From positions 1 through 42,116 of the forward strand of contig JBPCKZ010000143.1 of assembly GCA_051003795.1 (NCBI GenBank): 42,116 bases of DNA. The letters run 5' to 3'. Shown piece after piece: positions 16,235 through 23,488 of this stretch. The notes beneath the pieces were generated by a model, which saw only the letters and a program-made list of their open reading frames with translations, ran no database searches and was not told where the DNA came from. Both the position numbers and the translations under genes were made by a program. Source of the stretch: JALYXS01 sp051003795. Lineage in GTDB: Bacteria; Acidobacteriota; Terriglobia; Bryobacterales; Bryobacteraceae. Position 1 is the first letter of the stretch, and each line of letters opens with the position of its first letter.

Positions 16235-17428
16235 ATGGCGTTATCGGAAGAACCGAAGGGAGCGCCAGCTCCCGAGGGCGGTGCTCCGTCTTCAAACGAG
16301 GGCGGAGTACCCGCAAATGGCGGCCCGGACCACACCTCCGTGACGTATGAACCCGTTACGGAAAACTCAAACTACGAGTATCACGGCGACTCCTATAACT
16401 ATGGCGGCGAAATGGGTTCTTCGGTAGCCGCGCAACCCGGGAGTTACGCGCCGGTCATCCCCGTTACGTCCTCTCCCAGTTCCAGTTCCGGGGCAAGCGG
16501 CGGCGGCAAAACTCCGCCCCCCACCGAGCCTCCCGGCGGGGATGACGAAGAGGACGGAATGCTTCGAATGTCTTTCCTGGGGCATCTCGAAGAGCTTCGC
16601 AAGCGGCTTCTTTTGATGCTGGCCGGCTGCGGAGTCGCGTTCGTGGTCAGCCTTCTCTTCTCCAATGAACTATGGATCGCGGTCAGCGCGCCGGCTGTCG
16701 ATGCCCTTACCCAGCTTGGAGTCAAACCGCCGAATCTGGTGCAAATTTCACCCATGGACGGCTTCAACATCATCTGGATGAAGCTGCCGATTCTCTGCTC
16801 CATCTTTATCGCATCGCCCTGGATTCTCTACCAGGTTTGGGCATTCATCGCTCCCGGTCTCTACAAGAAAGAGCGCCGGTGGGCCGCGCCGTTCGTGATC
16901 TGTTCGGCGGGTCTGTTCATCCTTGGGGGCGCTTTCGCCTATTTCGTCGCATTTCGATACGGACTGAAGTTTCTGCTCGGCATCAGCATGGACTCGCACG
17001 TCACGCCGATGCCGTCCATGGTCGATTATTTCGACTTATTCGTAAACGTCATGTTGGGCATCGGGCTGGTTTTTGAAATCCCCATCCTGATCTTCTTTCT
17101 CACGCTGTTGCGGATTGTCACGCCCAAATTCCTGATCAGCCACAGCCGCTACGCGATCCTGGCGATCGTCATTATCGCGGCGGTCGTCACTCCGACTCCG
17201 GATGTTTTTAACCTGATGCTGTTCGCGACGCCAATGTGTTTGTTGTTTTACATTGGCATATTCGCGAGTTATCTCTTGGTTTTAAGCCGGGAAGGCAGAA
17301 GATTTCCGTGGAAATACCTCGTTTACGTGGTACTCGCGTTAATCCTGATTTTGTCGGCGCTGGCTTACGTCGCAATCACGCGATACGGATATCATTTTGG
17401 GCCTCATTGGCCCTTTTTTGCTCATTAG
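16235..17428 (+). CDS. tatC: Sec-independent translocase subunit TatC with a 110-residue N-terminal extension
   Basis: Multispanning receptor of the twin-arginine pathway that recognises RR signal peptides of folded substrates. The family core begins at about residue 112 with SFLGHLEELRKRL and has six membrane segments to about residue 355, plus an extra C-terminal hydrophobic helix (about 362-385). The first 110 residues are a low-complexity, acidic, Pro/Ser/Gly-rich extension that TatC of most bacteria lacks; it contains YEYHGDSYNYGG (47-58), echoing the TatA/B tail. ATG 16235 follows the tatA/B stop with no gap; a start at internal Met109 or Met112 would remove the extension, but no ribosome site was evident there. 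Confidence 0.93.
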   Translation: MALSEEPKGAPAPEGGAPSSNEGGVPANGGPDHTSVTYEPVTENSNYEYHGDSYNYGGEMGSSVAAQPGSYAPVIPVTSSPSSSSGASGGGKTPPPTEPPGGDDEEDGMLRMSFLGHLEELRKRLLLMLAGCGVAFVVSLLFSNELWIAVSAPAVDALTQLGVKPPNLVQISPMDGFNIIWMKLPILCSIFIASPWILYQVWAFIAPGLYKKERRWAAPFVICSAGLFILGGAFAYFVAFRYGLKFLLGISMDSHVTPMPSMVDYFDLFVNVMLGIGLVFEIPILIFFLTLLRIVTPKFLISHSRYAILAIVIIAAVVTPTPDVFNLMLFATPMCLLFYIGIFASYLLVLSREGRRFPWKYLVYVVLALILILSALAYVAITRYGYHFGPHWPFFAH

Positions 17429-17467
17429 CGCGCTTAGATGGTAGGCTAACAAGACGCTGGGGTAAAT

Positions 17468-17728
17468 ATGGATCTTAACAAGGTCATTCGAGATCTCTAC
17501 GACGAGAAGAAGAGATTAGACCAAATTATTAGCTCGCTCGAGCAAATTCAGAGGACGGCGGCGGAGGATCCGGGTCTGGTCGAGAGACGGCGTGGACGCA
17601 AGTCGATGGATGCGAAAGCTCGTCAGGAAGTCTCGAACCGGATGAAGGTGTATTGGGCTTCGCGACGGCAAAACTCCGCCGGGGCTGCGAATCGGATTAC
17701 GAACGGGGCGCCAAGCCAGCAGATTTGA
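17468..17728 (+). CDS. Small basic protein of unknown function (RRGRKSM motif)
   Basis: The 86-residue soluble protein has an N-terminal predicted coiled coil (MDLNKVIRDLYDEKKRLDQI, about 1-30) and a strongly basic half containing RRRGRKSMDAKARQEVSNRM and YWASRR. The Arg-Gly-Arg-Lys core is reminiscent of AT-hook-like or other nucleic-acid-binding tails, but that is only an impression. GGGGTAA lies before ATG 17468. It follows tatC by 39 nt, and its last 32 nt overlap the convergent methyltransferase gene. I do not recognise a named family. Confidence 0.7.
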   Translation: MDLNKVIRDLYDEKKRLDQIISSLEQIQRTAAEDPGLVERRRGRKSMDAKARQEVSNRMKVYWASRRQNSAGAANRITNGAPSQQI

Positions 17729-18392
17729 AAAACCACAGCCAGAAGTACTGGCCTCCGGCGCCATGCCGGTAACGGGGCTCGAATCCGCGGCGCAGAGCCA
17801 TCTCGACAGCCTCTTCGTCGGAAAACGGGACCCCTAGCCAGGTATCGTCGGGCGCGGTTTTTAGCGAGGCGTCGCCTTGCACTTGAAACTTGAAGAGACC
17901 GCCGGGACGGAGCACCCGGTTCACTTCCCCGACATAATTCTCGATCACGGCGCGGCTCGGAATGTGTTGAAAAACGATGGACGAAAAGGCGAAATCGACC
18001 TCGATATCGCCCAGAACCCCCAGATCCGTACCGTTATTTTGAAAAAGGTGAATGTTCGACCGGTCCGCGAGTCCGGACTTGGCTTGAAGGATCATTTCGC
18101 TGCTGATATCCACCCCATAAACGTCGCCGAAGAGTTCAGACAGCGCGCGCGTAACGCGGCCGGCGCCGCAGCCGATCTCGAGAACCTTCATCGCGCTCGG
18201 GGCTTTACCCTGGCAAATATTACCCATATCGGTCAGGATCTCTTCGGCGACGGTGCGGCGTCCGGATGAAAAGAAGTCATCGTCGGTCCAGTCGTTTCTT
18301 GCGGTGTTGACGTAAAACCGGGCGTTCTCCCGCGCGCGTTCGTCCCATTCGCGCCGCATCTTGTTCAAGAGCTGGGGATCGGTTCCGGTCAT
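17697..18392 (-). CDS. SAM-dependent class I methyltransferase
   Basis: The 231-residue protein has the Rossmann-fold SAM-binding motif VLEIGCGAGR at 70-79, the acidic strand-end VDIS near 95, and motif IV/post-motif DFAFSSIVFQHI and NRVLRPGGLFKFQ. It groups with methyltransferase type 11/25-like enzymes; the acceptor substrate is unknown. No partner gene suggests a pathway: it is convergent with the small basic-protein gene (32-nt overlap) and divergent from tRNA-Ala, whose 5' end is 21 nt from its start codon. Confidence 0.85.
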   Translation of the reverse strand: MTGTDPQLLNKMRREWDERARENARFYVNTARNDWTDDDFFSSGRRTVAEEILTDMGNICQGKAPSAMKVLEIGCGAGRVTRALSELFGDVYGVDISSEMILQAKSGLADRSNIHLFQNNGTDLGVLGDIEVDFAFSSIVFQHIPSRAVIENYVGEVNRVLRPGGLFKFQVQGDASLKTAPDDTWLGVPFSDEEAVEMALRRGFEPRYRHGAGGQYFWLWFFKSAGLAPRS

Positions 18393-18400
18393 AATGTTAT

Positions 18401-18406
18401 ATTGTA
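18401..18406 (-). promoter_or_regulatory. -10-like box TACAAT 8 nt before the methyltransferase ATG
   Basis: On the - strand, TACAAT is followed by ATAACATT and then ATG at 18392. The upstream -35 region would fall inside tRNA-Ala, and no consensus is visible there. Confidence 0.35.
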
Positions 18407-18413
18407 ATCGCGT

Positions 18414-18489
18414 GGGCGACTAGCTCAGCTGGGAGAGCGCTGCGTTCGCAATGCAGAGGTCGGGGGTTCGATCCCCCCGTCGTCCACCA
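18414..18489 (+). tRNA. tRNA-Ala (anticodon CGC)
   Basis: Acceptor GGGCGAC (18414-18420) pairs with GTCGTCC (18479-18485, one G-U), then A and an encoded CCA. The anticodon stem CTGCG/TGCAG encloses TTCGCAA, giving CGC for GCG codons. The D arm TAGCTCAGCTGGGAGAGC and the T arm GGGGTTCGATCCCC are typical. Confidence 0.97.
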
Positions 18490-18508
18490 AATCCGCCGTA
18501 ACTTGCGA

Positions 18509-19909
18509 TCAGCAAGCGCACCGGCCCGTTGCTTTGCGGCGAAAGAACGCCAGCGCGGCAACCCCGCCGCAAAACAGGAGCAACGTGGAAGGCTCCGGCG
18601 CGGGCGTGGGCGCAAGAGAAACTCCACGATAGACACTCCCGGCCGGCGAAGTCTGCAGCAATGTAAACGCTTCGGAGGACGAGAGGGACGTTGCGGCAAT
18701 TGGGTCGCTCACTGCCACGAGTTGGGTGGGGTCGGGCTCTCCGCCCGAGATCGAACTATACTGCGCCGTGATCGCGTAAATGCTCACGGTTCCGTCCGGA
18801 TTCACTTGGCCGGCCAGGTTGCGAAGCCCGGTCGTGTAGGTTGGGACCGGATAGCCGGCGAGGGTCTGCGCCCCGTCCAAATTGAGTCCGTTCTGAACGG
18901 TGTAGGCGAGCTGCCACATGCCGCCGGTCAGAACCCACTTCTCAAGTCCCGCAATCGGATCGGCCGCGAGGCTGCCCGGGCCTTCATCCGCCACGTAAAG
19001 AGTGTTCGGGTTGGCGAAGAAAAAACCGAACGGGAAGTATGTTGTGGATGCGGCCGGAGTAGTCGGAAATCCAGGCAATTCGGTAATGTCTTGACCGGGA
19101 TTTCCGGACAGGCCCGAGCCAACCTGAAAAATTCCATTGATGCCGTTGCCGCCGCTGCCTTTCGAGACATAGAGGTTGCCGTTGTAGATGCCGATGCCGC
19201 GCCAGTTATTGTCCTTCACCAGATTGCTTGGCTTCTGATTGGGAATACTGGGCGCGGTGAAAAAGCCGAGCTGGGTCGAAACGTTCGATCCCGGCGTCCC
19301 ATAGCGCGCGCCGATGGTGTTGCCCGCGGGCTGCGTCGAATCGGAGTTTCCAACCGTAAAAAACTGGCCGCCGTTGATCGAGACCGCCGCGCGCGGATTG
19401 TCGCCGCTGTAGGAGTTCGTCTGGGGAGTCGCGCTCATGGCGCCATCGGCGTTGATCAGCGCGACTCCCCGGTCGAACAGCGCCGCCGTGTTGCCCGGAA
19501 TGTTGGCGCCGGTCGTATAAGAGTTCGAAACGCTCCCGGCGCCCACCGGAGCGATGTAGCCCGTGTAACTTAAGACGTGCCCGTCCACCGAACGCATGAC
19601 GGCGCCCTCGGATTTCGAGCTGAAACTGGAAGTAATTCCCGTCAGCGCGAGAGAGTTCGCGAGCGGAGAGCCGGGCACGATGCTGAACTGGTCGAGGTGC
19701 ACGCTGCCCTGAACGCCGGAAACGGCGGGGTCGCTGAAGATAGTTGGATATGTTCCGGTATTGCCGAACGTGTTTCCATCGTATTGAATCCGGCTGACTA
19801 CCAGATCGTTGGCCACAAAGCCGGCGAACGCGTTTACGCTTGCGCAGATCAGCAGAGCTGAGCCTGTCGCGATCGATTGAAATCTCCAATTTGAAGCAGT
19901 CGTTCTCAT
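18509..19909 (-). CDS. PEP-CTERM sorting-domain protein
   Basis: Secreted protein of 466 residues. A signal peptide (about 1-29, ending NAFA) precedes a beta-rich ectodomain with Gly/Asn/Ser-rich strands and a segment like beta-propeller-type secreted proteins (GIGIYNGNLYVSKGSGGNGINGIFQ and later ALDG-like turns). The C-terminus has the sorting signal PAPEPSTLLLF, a short hydrophobic stretch and FFRRK, the tripartite PEP-CTERM pattern recognised by an exosortase that cleaves and releases or anchors the protein at the cell surface. No exosortase gene is in this window. The role is unknown; such proteins often belong to the exopolysaccharide or biofilm surface. Confidence 0.88.
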   Translation of the reverse strand: MRTTASNWRFQSIATGSALLICASVNAFAGFVANDLVVSRIQYDGNTFGNTGTYPTIFSDPAVSGVQGSVHLDQFSIVPGSPLANSLALTGITSSFSSKSEGAVMRSVDGHVLSYTGYIAPVGAGSVSNSYTTGANIPGNTAALFDRGVALINADGAMSATPQTNSYSGDNPRAAVSINGGQFFTVGNSDSTQPAGNTIGARYGTPGSNVSTQLGFFTAPSIPNQKPSNLVKDNNWRGIGIYNGNLYVSKGSGGNGINGIFQVGSGLSGNPGQDITELPGFPTTPAASTTYFPFGFFFANPNTLYVADEGPGSLAADPIAGLEKWVLTGGMWQLAYTVQNGLNLDGAQTLAGYPVPTYTTGLRNLAGQVNPDGTVSIYAITAQYSSISGGEPDPTQLVAVSDPIAATSLSSSEAFTLLQTSPAGSVYRGVSLAPTPAPEPSTLLLFCGGVAALAFFRRKATGRCAC

Positions 19910-20016
19910 AAGGGTTGATGTTCACTATAACCCGCGACCTTTTCAATTTGATGAATGAACGATGAATTCCACTTACCAGCTCATAGCCCGTTTTGAAAGC
20001 GTGAGTACCGTGAATC

Positions 20017-20211
20017 TTACTGAAATCGGACTGAAGTCTCCGTTTCGAGCAGGGTGTTTTGCGGCGTCACTTGAGTCGAATCGTTCACGCTACCGACTTG
20101 GTGGGTGCCGGGCTGAAGCGACTGTATTCGATAAATGCCTTCCGGATTCGTCAGGCCTTCGGAGCCAGCGTTAGCCACGGCAGGATTACGATTCGATTTT
20201 GAATCTTGCTC
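20017..20211 (-). pseudogene. Remnant of a carboxypeptidase-regulatory-like (TonB receptor N-terminal) domain
   Basis: A start-less open stretch of about 64 codons reads GLTNPEGIYRIQSLQPGTHQV and then TLLETETSVRF before a stop. This matches the pattern T-x3-G-x-Y-R-x3-L-x-PGT-x2-V of the domain seen intact in the receptor at 4142-7372 (TNQSGLYSAPLLPPGSYSV), including a following LLET-like strand. No initiation codon or receptor barrel follows, so it appears to be a leftover fragment. The whole 19910-20248 interval otherwise contains no gene I can support. Confidence 0.45.
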
Positions 20212-20248
20212 ATTTCAAAAGTCCCCAGGAAGCTCGAAGTGCATTGTG

Positions 20249-22384
20249 TCAAGGCCGTTTGTCCGGCAGCGCGAATACATAGAGCGCATTGCCATTCCCC
20301 GGATGATGGATCTCAGGGGCGATCGCGCGCGGGACATCCCGCGGGCTTCCACCGCCAAGGCCGGTCGTGACCGCGATGTACTGCTTGCCGCCGATCGCGA
20401 ACGATACGGGATATCCCTGCACCGATGTACCCAGCCGCGTTTCCCAGAGCACGGCGCCGCTATTTACATCGATAGCTTTGAAACGACGGTCCAGATCTCC
20501 CACGAACGCTACTCCCCCGGCCGTCGAAAGAACGGCCGTCAGAAACGGCGCTCGCTGCTGTATCGACCACTTCTCCTTCATGGTCTTGACATCGAAGGCG
20601 GCGAGTTTGCCCACCTTGCCGTTGGTCCCGGGCATCTCGGAGAAGCGCCTGTACCCCGCTCCGCCGCCCGATCCTTCCTTGAACTCCACTTCCCGCCCGG
20701 ACATTTCCATGCAGCTCTGGCTCAAAGGAATAATGAGCTGTCCCGTTCCGGGATGATAGCTCATGGCTTGCCAATTATGGCCGCCTTCCGTGCTGGGACA
20801 CGCTTTCAACCACTGCCCCACTTGCTGCTCGAGGATGTCGCTCCGGTAAGTTGGTTCACCCGATTGCGGATCGATCCGGGAGAAAATGTTCTGGAAAACA
20901 GTTTCCTTGTAATCGAGAAACTTGCCCGTCGTCCGGTCCAGCTTCCATAAAATGCCTGCCTTGCCAACGGTAAACAGCACCTTCCGTTCGCCGATATCCA
21001 CCAGGACGCGCTCGAACACTTCGTCCATGTCCAGAGATTCACCGGGAACATGCTGGAAGTACCAAACGAGCTTGCCGGTATCCGGATCGAGTGCCAGCGT
21101 TGAGCTGGTAAAGAGCGCTTTGTCGCCGGCCTTTGCCCCGCGACTTACTCGAAGCCAAGGCTTGGCTTGAGCTACTCCCCAGTAAGTAAGATTGAGCTCG
21201 GGATCGTAGCTGCCGGTAATCCACGTATCGCCTCCCGCCCGCAGCAGATTGGGAAGCTTACCCCAGGTATCGCCGCCCGTTTCGCCGCTACGCGCGACGG
21301 TGTGAAACTTCCAGATCCGTTTCCCGCTCGAGGCGTCGTAAGCGCTGATGAAACATCCTTCCTCTCTGTATTGAGTGCAGCCGGTCAATCCGGTGAGCAC
21401 CTTTCCATGAACCACGATGGGACCGGCTGTATTGCTGAATCCCTTCTTGCCGTCGGCGATCGCGATTTGCCATGCGATCTTCCCGGTTCGCGCGTCGAGG
21501 GCATACAATCTCGCATCGGTCGTTGCCACGAACACCTTATCTTGATAAATGGCTAGACTGCGCGTCGCCCCGTACGCCCGGATGGATTCGGGACCGATGC
21601 GGTTCTCCCAAATCAGCTCGCCGGTAGCGCCGTCCAGGGCCTGCACCGTGTTACTGGTGTTCGAAAGATAGATGACGCCATTGTGAACGATCGGGGTAGG
21701 CTCGTTCGCTCCACCGTCGTTCATGGCCCAGACCCACGCCAATTGTAGATTTTGCACGTTCCGGCTGGCGATCTGGCTGAGCGGGCTGTAGCTCCACGCC
21801 TGATAATTCCGCCGGATCGTCAACCAGTCGCCAGGATCGGGATTGCGAAGCATGTCATCCGTTACCGGCACATAGTCCTTCACTTCTCCGGTAACCGTCA
21901 GACCCTTTCTCGCTGAAGCGCGCGGCGTCATCGACGTCTGGTCTTCCGATGCAAGACCGATTATCAGGCGCAGGGAGGGACGCATTTCACCGGTTGCGAA
22001 ATTTCCAATCGGCAAGTTCGTCTCCGAAGTCAGCGGCTCGCTTCCGGGTTGAGCGCCATTGGCATCGAGGAGGAAAGCCACAATGTTGACGTAAGATTGC
22101 GGATCGAGGCTGCCGCGGTTCCCAGGCGGCATGGTTGTCTTGATGAGTGCGATGAGATCGCGAGTCGTGCGGCCCTTCCAGGCCCTGAAGAAGTTCGATC
22201 CCGCCAACTGCGGCGCTTCGTTCCGGCCCGCCAGATCCGCCAGATGGCAACTGGCGCAGCTTCCTAGGTATGCCGCAAGGCCGCCGCTAGCCTGCCTCGC
22301 CGTATACGGCCCGGCCGGCCTTTGAGCCTGGCCCCACAAAGAATGCGGCAGAAGGAAGAACGCAAGCCATTTGCATGTTCTCAC
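20249..22384 (-). CDS. PQQ-type quinoprotein dehydrogenase fused to N-terminal cytochrome c
   Basis: Periplasmic alcohol or sugar dehydrogenase-like protein of about 711 residues. After a signal peptide (KWLAFFLLPHSLWGQA) comes a cytochrome c domain with heme site CASCH, then an eight-bladed PQQ propeller with repeated (A/L)DxxTG(K/E)xxW blades (LDGATGELIWEN, LDARTGKIAW, LDPDTGKLVWYFQ) and a GGDTW motif near the propeller centre. Electrons would pass from PQQ to the fused heme. The substrate is unknown. The start is uncertain: GTG 22384 gives the cleanest signal peptide, while ATG 22432 lies inside an inverted repeat. A well-spaced AGGGG-ATG pair nearby (ATG at 22375) is in another frame. Confidence 0.85.
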   Translation of the reverse strand: MRTCKWLAFFLLPHSLWGQAQRPAGPYTARQASGGLAAYLGSCASCHLADLAGRNEAPQLAGSNFFRAWKGRTTRDLIALIKTTMPPGNRGSLDPQSYVNIVAFLLDANGAQPGSEPLTSETNLPIGNFATGEMRPSLRLIIGLASEDQTSMTPRASARKGLTVTGEVKDYVPVTDDMLRNPDPGDWLTIRRNYQAWSYSPLSQIASRNVQNLQLAWVWAMNDGGANEPTPIVHNGVIYLSNTSNTVQALDGATGELIWENRIGPESIRAYGATRSLAIYQDKVFVATTDARLYALDARTGKIAWQIAIADGKKGFSNTAGPIVVHGKVLTGLTGCTQYREEGCFISAYDASSGKRIWKFHTVARSGETGGDTWGKLPNLLRAGGDTWITGSYDPELNLTYWGVAQAKPWLRVSRGAKAGDKALFTSSTLALDPDTGKLVWYFQHVPGESLDMDEVFERVLVDIGERKVLFTVGKAGILWKLDRTTGKFLDYKETVFQNIFSRIDPQSGEPTYRSDILEQQVGQWLKACPSTEGGHNWQAMSYHPGTGQLIIPLSQSCMEMSGREVEFKEGSGGGAGYRRFSEMPGTNGKVGKLAAFDVKTMKEKWSIQQRAPFLTAVLSTAGGVAFVGDLDRRFKAIDVNSGAVLWETRLGTSVQGYPVSFAIGGKQYIAVTTGLGGGSPRDVPRAIAPEIHHPGNGNALYVFALPDKRP

Positions 22385-22419
22385 GCCCCTTATTAGATCA
22401 CTAGCCGCAATCGCAATTC

Positions 22420-22450
22420 CCGGCACATGCATGCCGGATGTGCCATATAC
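22420..22450 (+). promoter_or_regulatory. Nested inverted repeats and -10 in the divergent promoter region
   Basis: GGCACAT (22422-22428) pairs with ATGTGCC (22438-22444), a perfect 7-bp repeat with 9-nt spacer; inside it CCGGCA (22420-22425) pairs with TGCCGG (22432-22437). It directly precedes TATACT (22445-22450), a likely -10 for the secreted-protein gene at 22460. The arrangement suits a repressor or activator site controlling both divergent genes. Confidence 0.45.
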
Positions 22451-22459
22451 TAGCTTCTG

Positions 22460-23035
22460 ATGATCAAGACAAGCTTGGTTTTTCTCTCGGCGGCGATGAC
22501 GATTCCCGTATGGGCGGTCGATGTCGCGCCCCCGGCCGACCAGATCGCTTCGGCGGTCCTCGCGGCTCCCCAGGAATCGCGGAAGGATGCCGCGGTGCTC
22601 GGCTACAACGCGAAGGGGGAAGTGGTCACGCTTCGCAAAGGCAGCAACGATTTCGTCTGTTTGGCCGACGACCCGAGCGACAAGACGTTCAGCGTGGCTT
22701 GCTACCACAAGGATCTTGAACCGTTCATGGCGCGCGGACGCGAACTGACGCGCCAGGGACTGAAGGGCAAAGAGCGCCATGAGATGCGCTGGAAAGAGGT
22801 CCGCGAGGGTAAGCTTTCCATGCCGAAAGACCCGCGGATGCTCTACGTGCTTACCGGCAGCGGCTTCGATGCGGTTAAGGGCGAAGTCACCGACCCGTAT
22901 CTGCGGTACGTCGTTTACGTGCCCAACGCGACTCCGGAATCGACGGGGCTGTCGACCAAGTCGGGTCCCGGGCCGTGGCTGATGTACCCGGGGACGCCGG
23001 GAGCACACATCATGATCAGCCCCCCAAAGAAGTAG
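22460..23035 (+). CDS. Secreted protein of unknown function
   Basis: The 191-residue protein has a clear signal peptide (about 1-19, MIKTSLVFLSAAMTIPVWA). The mature part is a compact mixed fold with conserved-looking aromatic and Gly/Pro-rich stretches, for example GSNDFVCLADDP, ACYHKDLEPFMARG, RYVVYVPNATPESTG and PWLMYPGTPGAHIMI at the C-terminus. Two Cys (in FVCLAD and VACYHK) could form a disulfide. No catalytic motif was recognised. It is divergent from the quinoprotein dehydrogenase with about 75 nt between starts and may be coregulated with it. TATACT lies 9 nt before ATG 22460, with no ribosome site in between. Confidence 0.75.
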   Translation: MIKTSLVFLSAAMTIPVWAVDVAPPADQIASAVLAAPQESRKDAAVLGYNAKGEVVTLRKGSNDFVCLADDPSDKTFSVACYHKDLEPFMARGRELTRQGLKGKERHEMRWKEVREGKLSMPKDPRMLYVLTGSGFDAVKGEVTDPYLRYVVYVPNATPESTGLSTKSGPGPWLMYPGTPGAHIMISPPKK

Positions 23036-23040
23036 GGCAG

Positions 23041-23061
23041 CCTAGGACGCATTCGCCTAGG
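23041..23061 (+). terminator. CCTAGG inverted repeat after the secreted-protein gene
   Basis: CCTAGG (23041-23046) and CCTAGG (23056-23061), self-complementary hexamers 9 nt apart, 5 nt after the stop codon. There is no T-tract on the + strand, so terminator function is doubtful. It also marks the truncation point of the convergent metallophosphoesterase pseudogene. Confidence 0.3.
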
Positions 23062-23470
23062 CGGGCGCGCGCCAGGGATTTTCGGGACTGGCGTGCACCA
23101 GCGCAATCGGATCATGGATCTGGCTCAGGGGCAGGCCGCGCAGTCAGTCGAGCCTCTCTTTCCCCAGGGCTTCACGGGTCGCCGCGGCCATCTCCTCTAG
23201 CGCGGCGAAAAGAGCTTCCAGCTGGGGCGATTCCTTCGCAAAATCCCGCAGCGACTCGGGTCTCGAAAGCATTTCATCCGTGTTGCCAACCACCCCTCGC
23301 CAGCCGAGATCGCGAATGCGATCCACGATGTCCGCGGGACTCGTTCCGAAGTCGGCCAGATCGCCGCCGTGGAGTATCAGGTCGGGAGACGTTTGTCGCA
23401 GATCCGCGAGAACTGCCTCAAACGCGGTCCGGTTGCCGTGGATGTCGGATACGATTGCGATCCGCATCAA
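23057..23470 (-). pseudogene. Metallophosphoesterase, nonsense mutation and 3' truncation
   Basis: The N-terminal half is intact (108 codons): DIHGN, HGGDLADFG and VVGNTDE are the metal-binding motifs of calcineurin-like phosphoesterases of the YfcE/MPP type. At 23144-23146 a TGA stands where the reading frame otherwise continues as LRGLPLSQIHDPIALVHASP then ENPWRAPA; the family usually has Trp (TGG) there, so this looks like a single G-to-A nonsense change. The continued frame ends at TAG 23057-23059, and the remaining C-terminal metal-ligand region (GHxHxP) expected for a protein of about 240 residues is absent. The gene starts 18 nt after the secA stop, as if in the same operon. Confidence 0.8.
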
Positions 23471-23488
23471 ACCGGCCTCGCACCAAAA

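Noticed and set aside
18503..19573. Long + strand open frame (356 codons) antisense to the PEP-CTERM gene
   Set aside because: Composition is Arg/Gly-rich as expected for a shadow of high-GC coding DNA; the opposite strand has a signal peptide and a PEP-CTERM tail.
19962..20174. Possible 70-residue + strand gene in the 339-nt gap
   Set aside because: No ribosome site and no recognisable pattern; the opposite strand carries the receptor-domain remnant.
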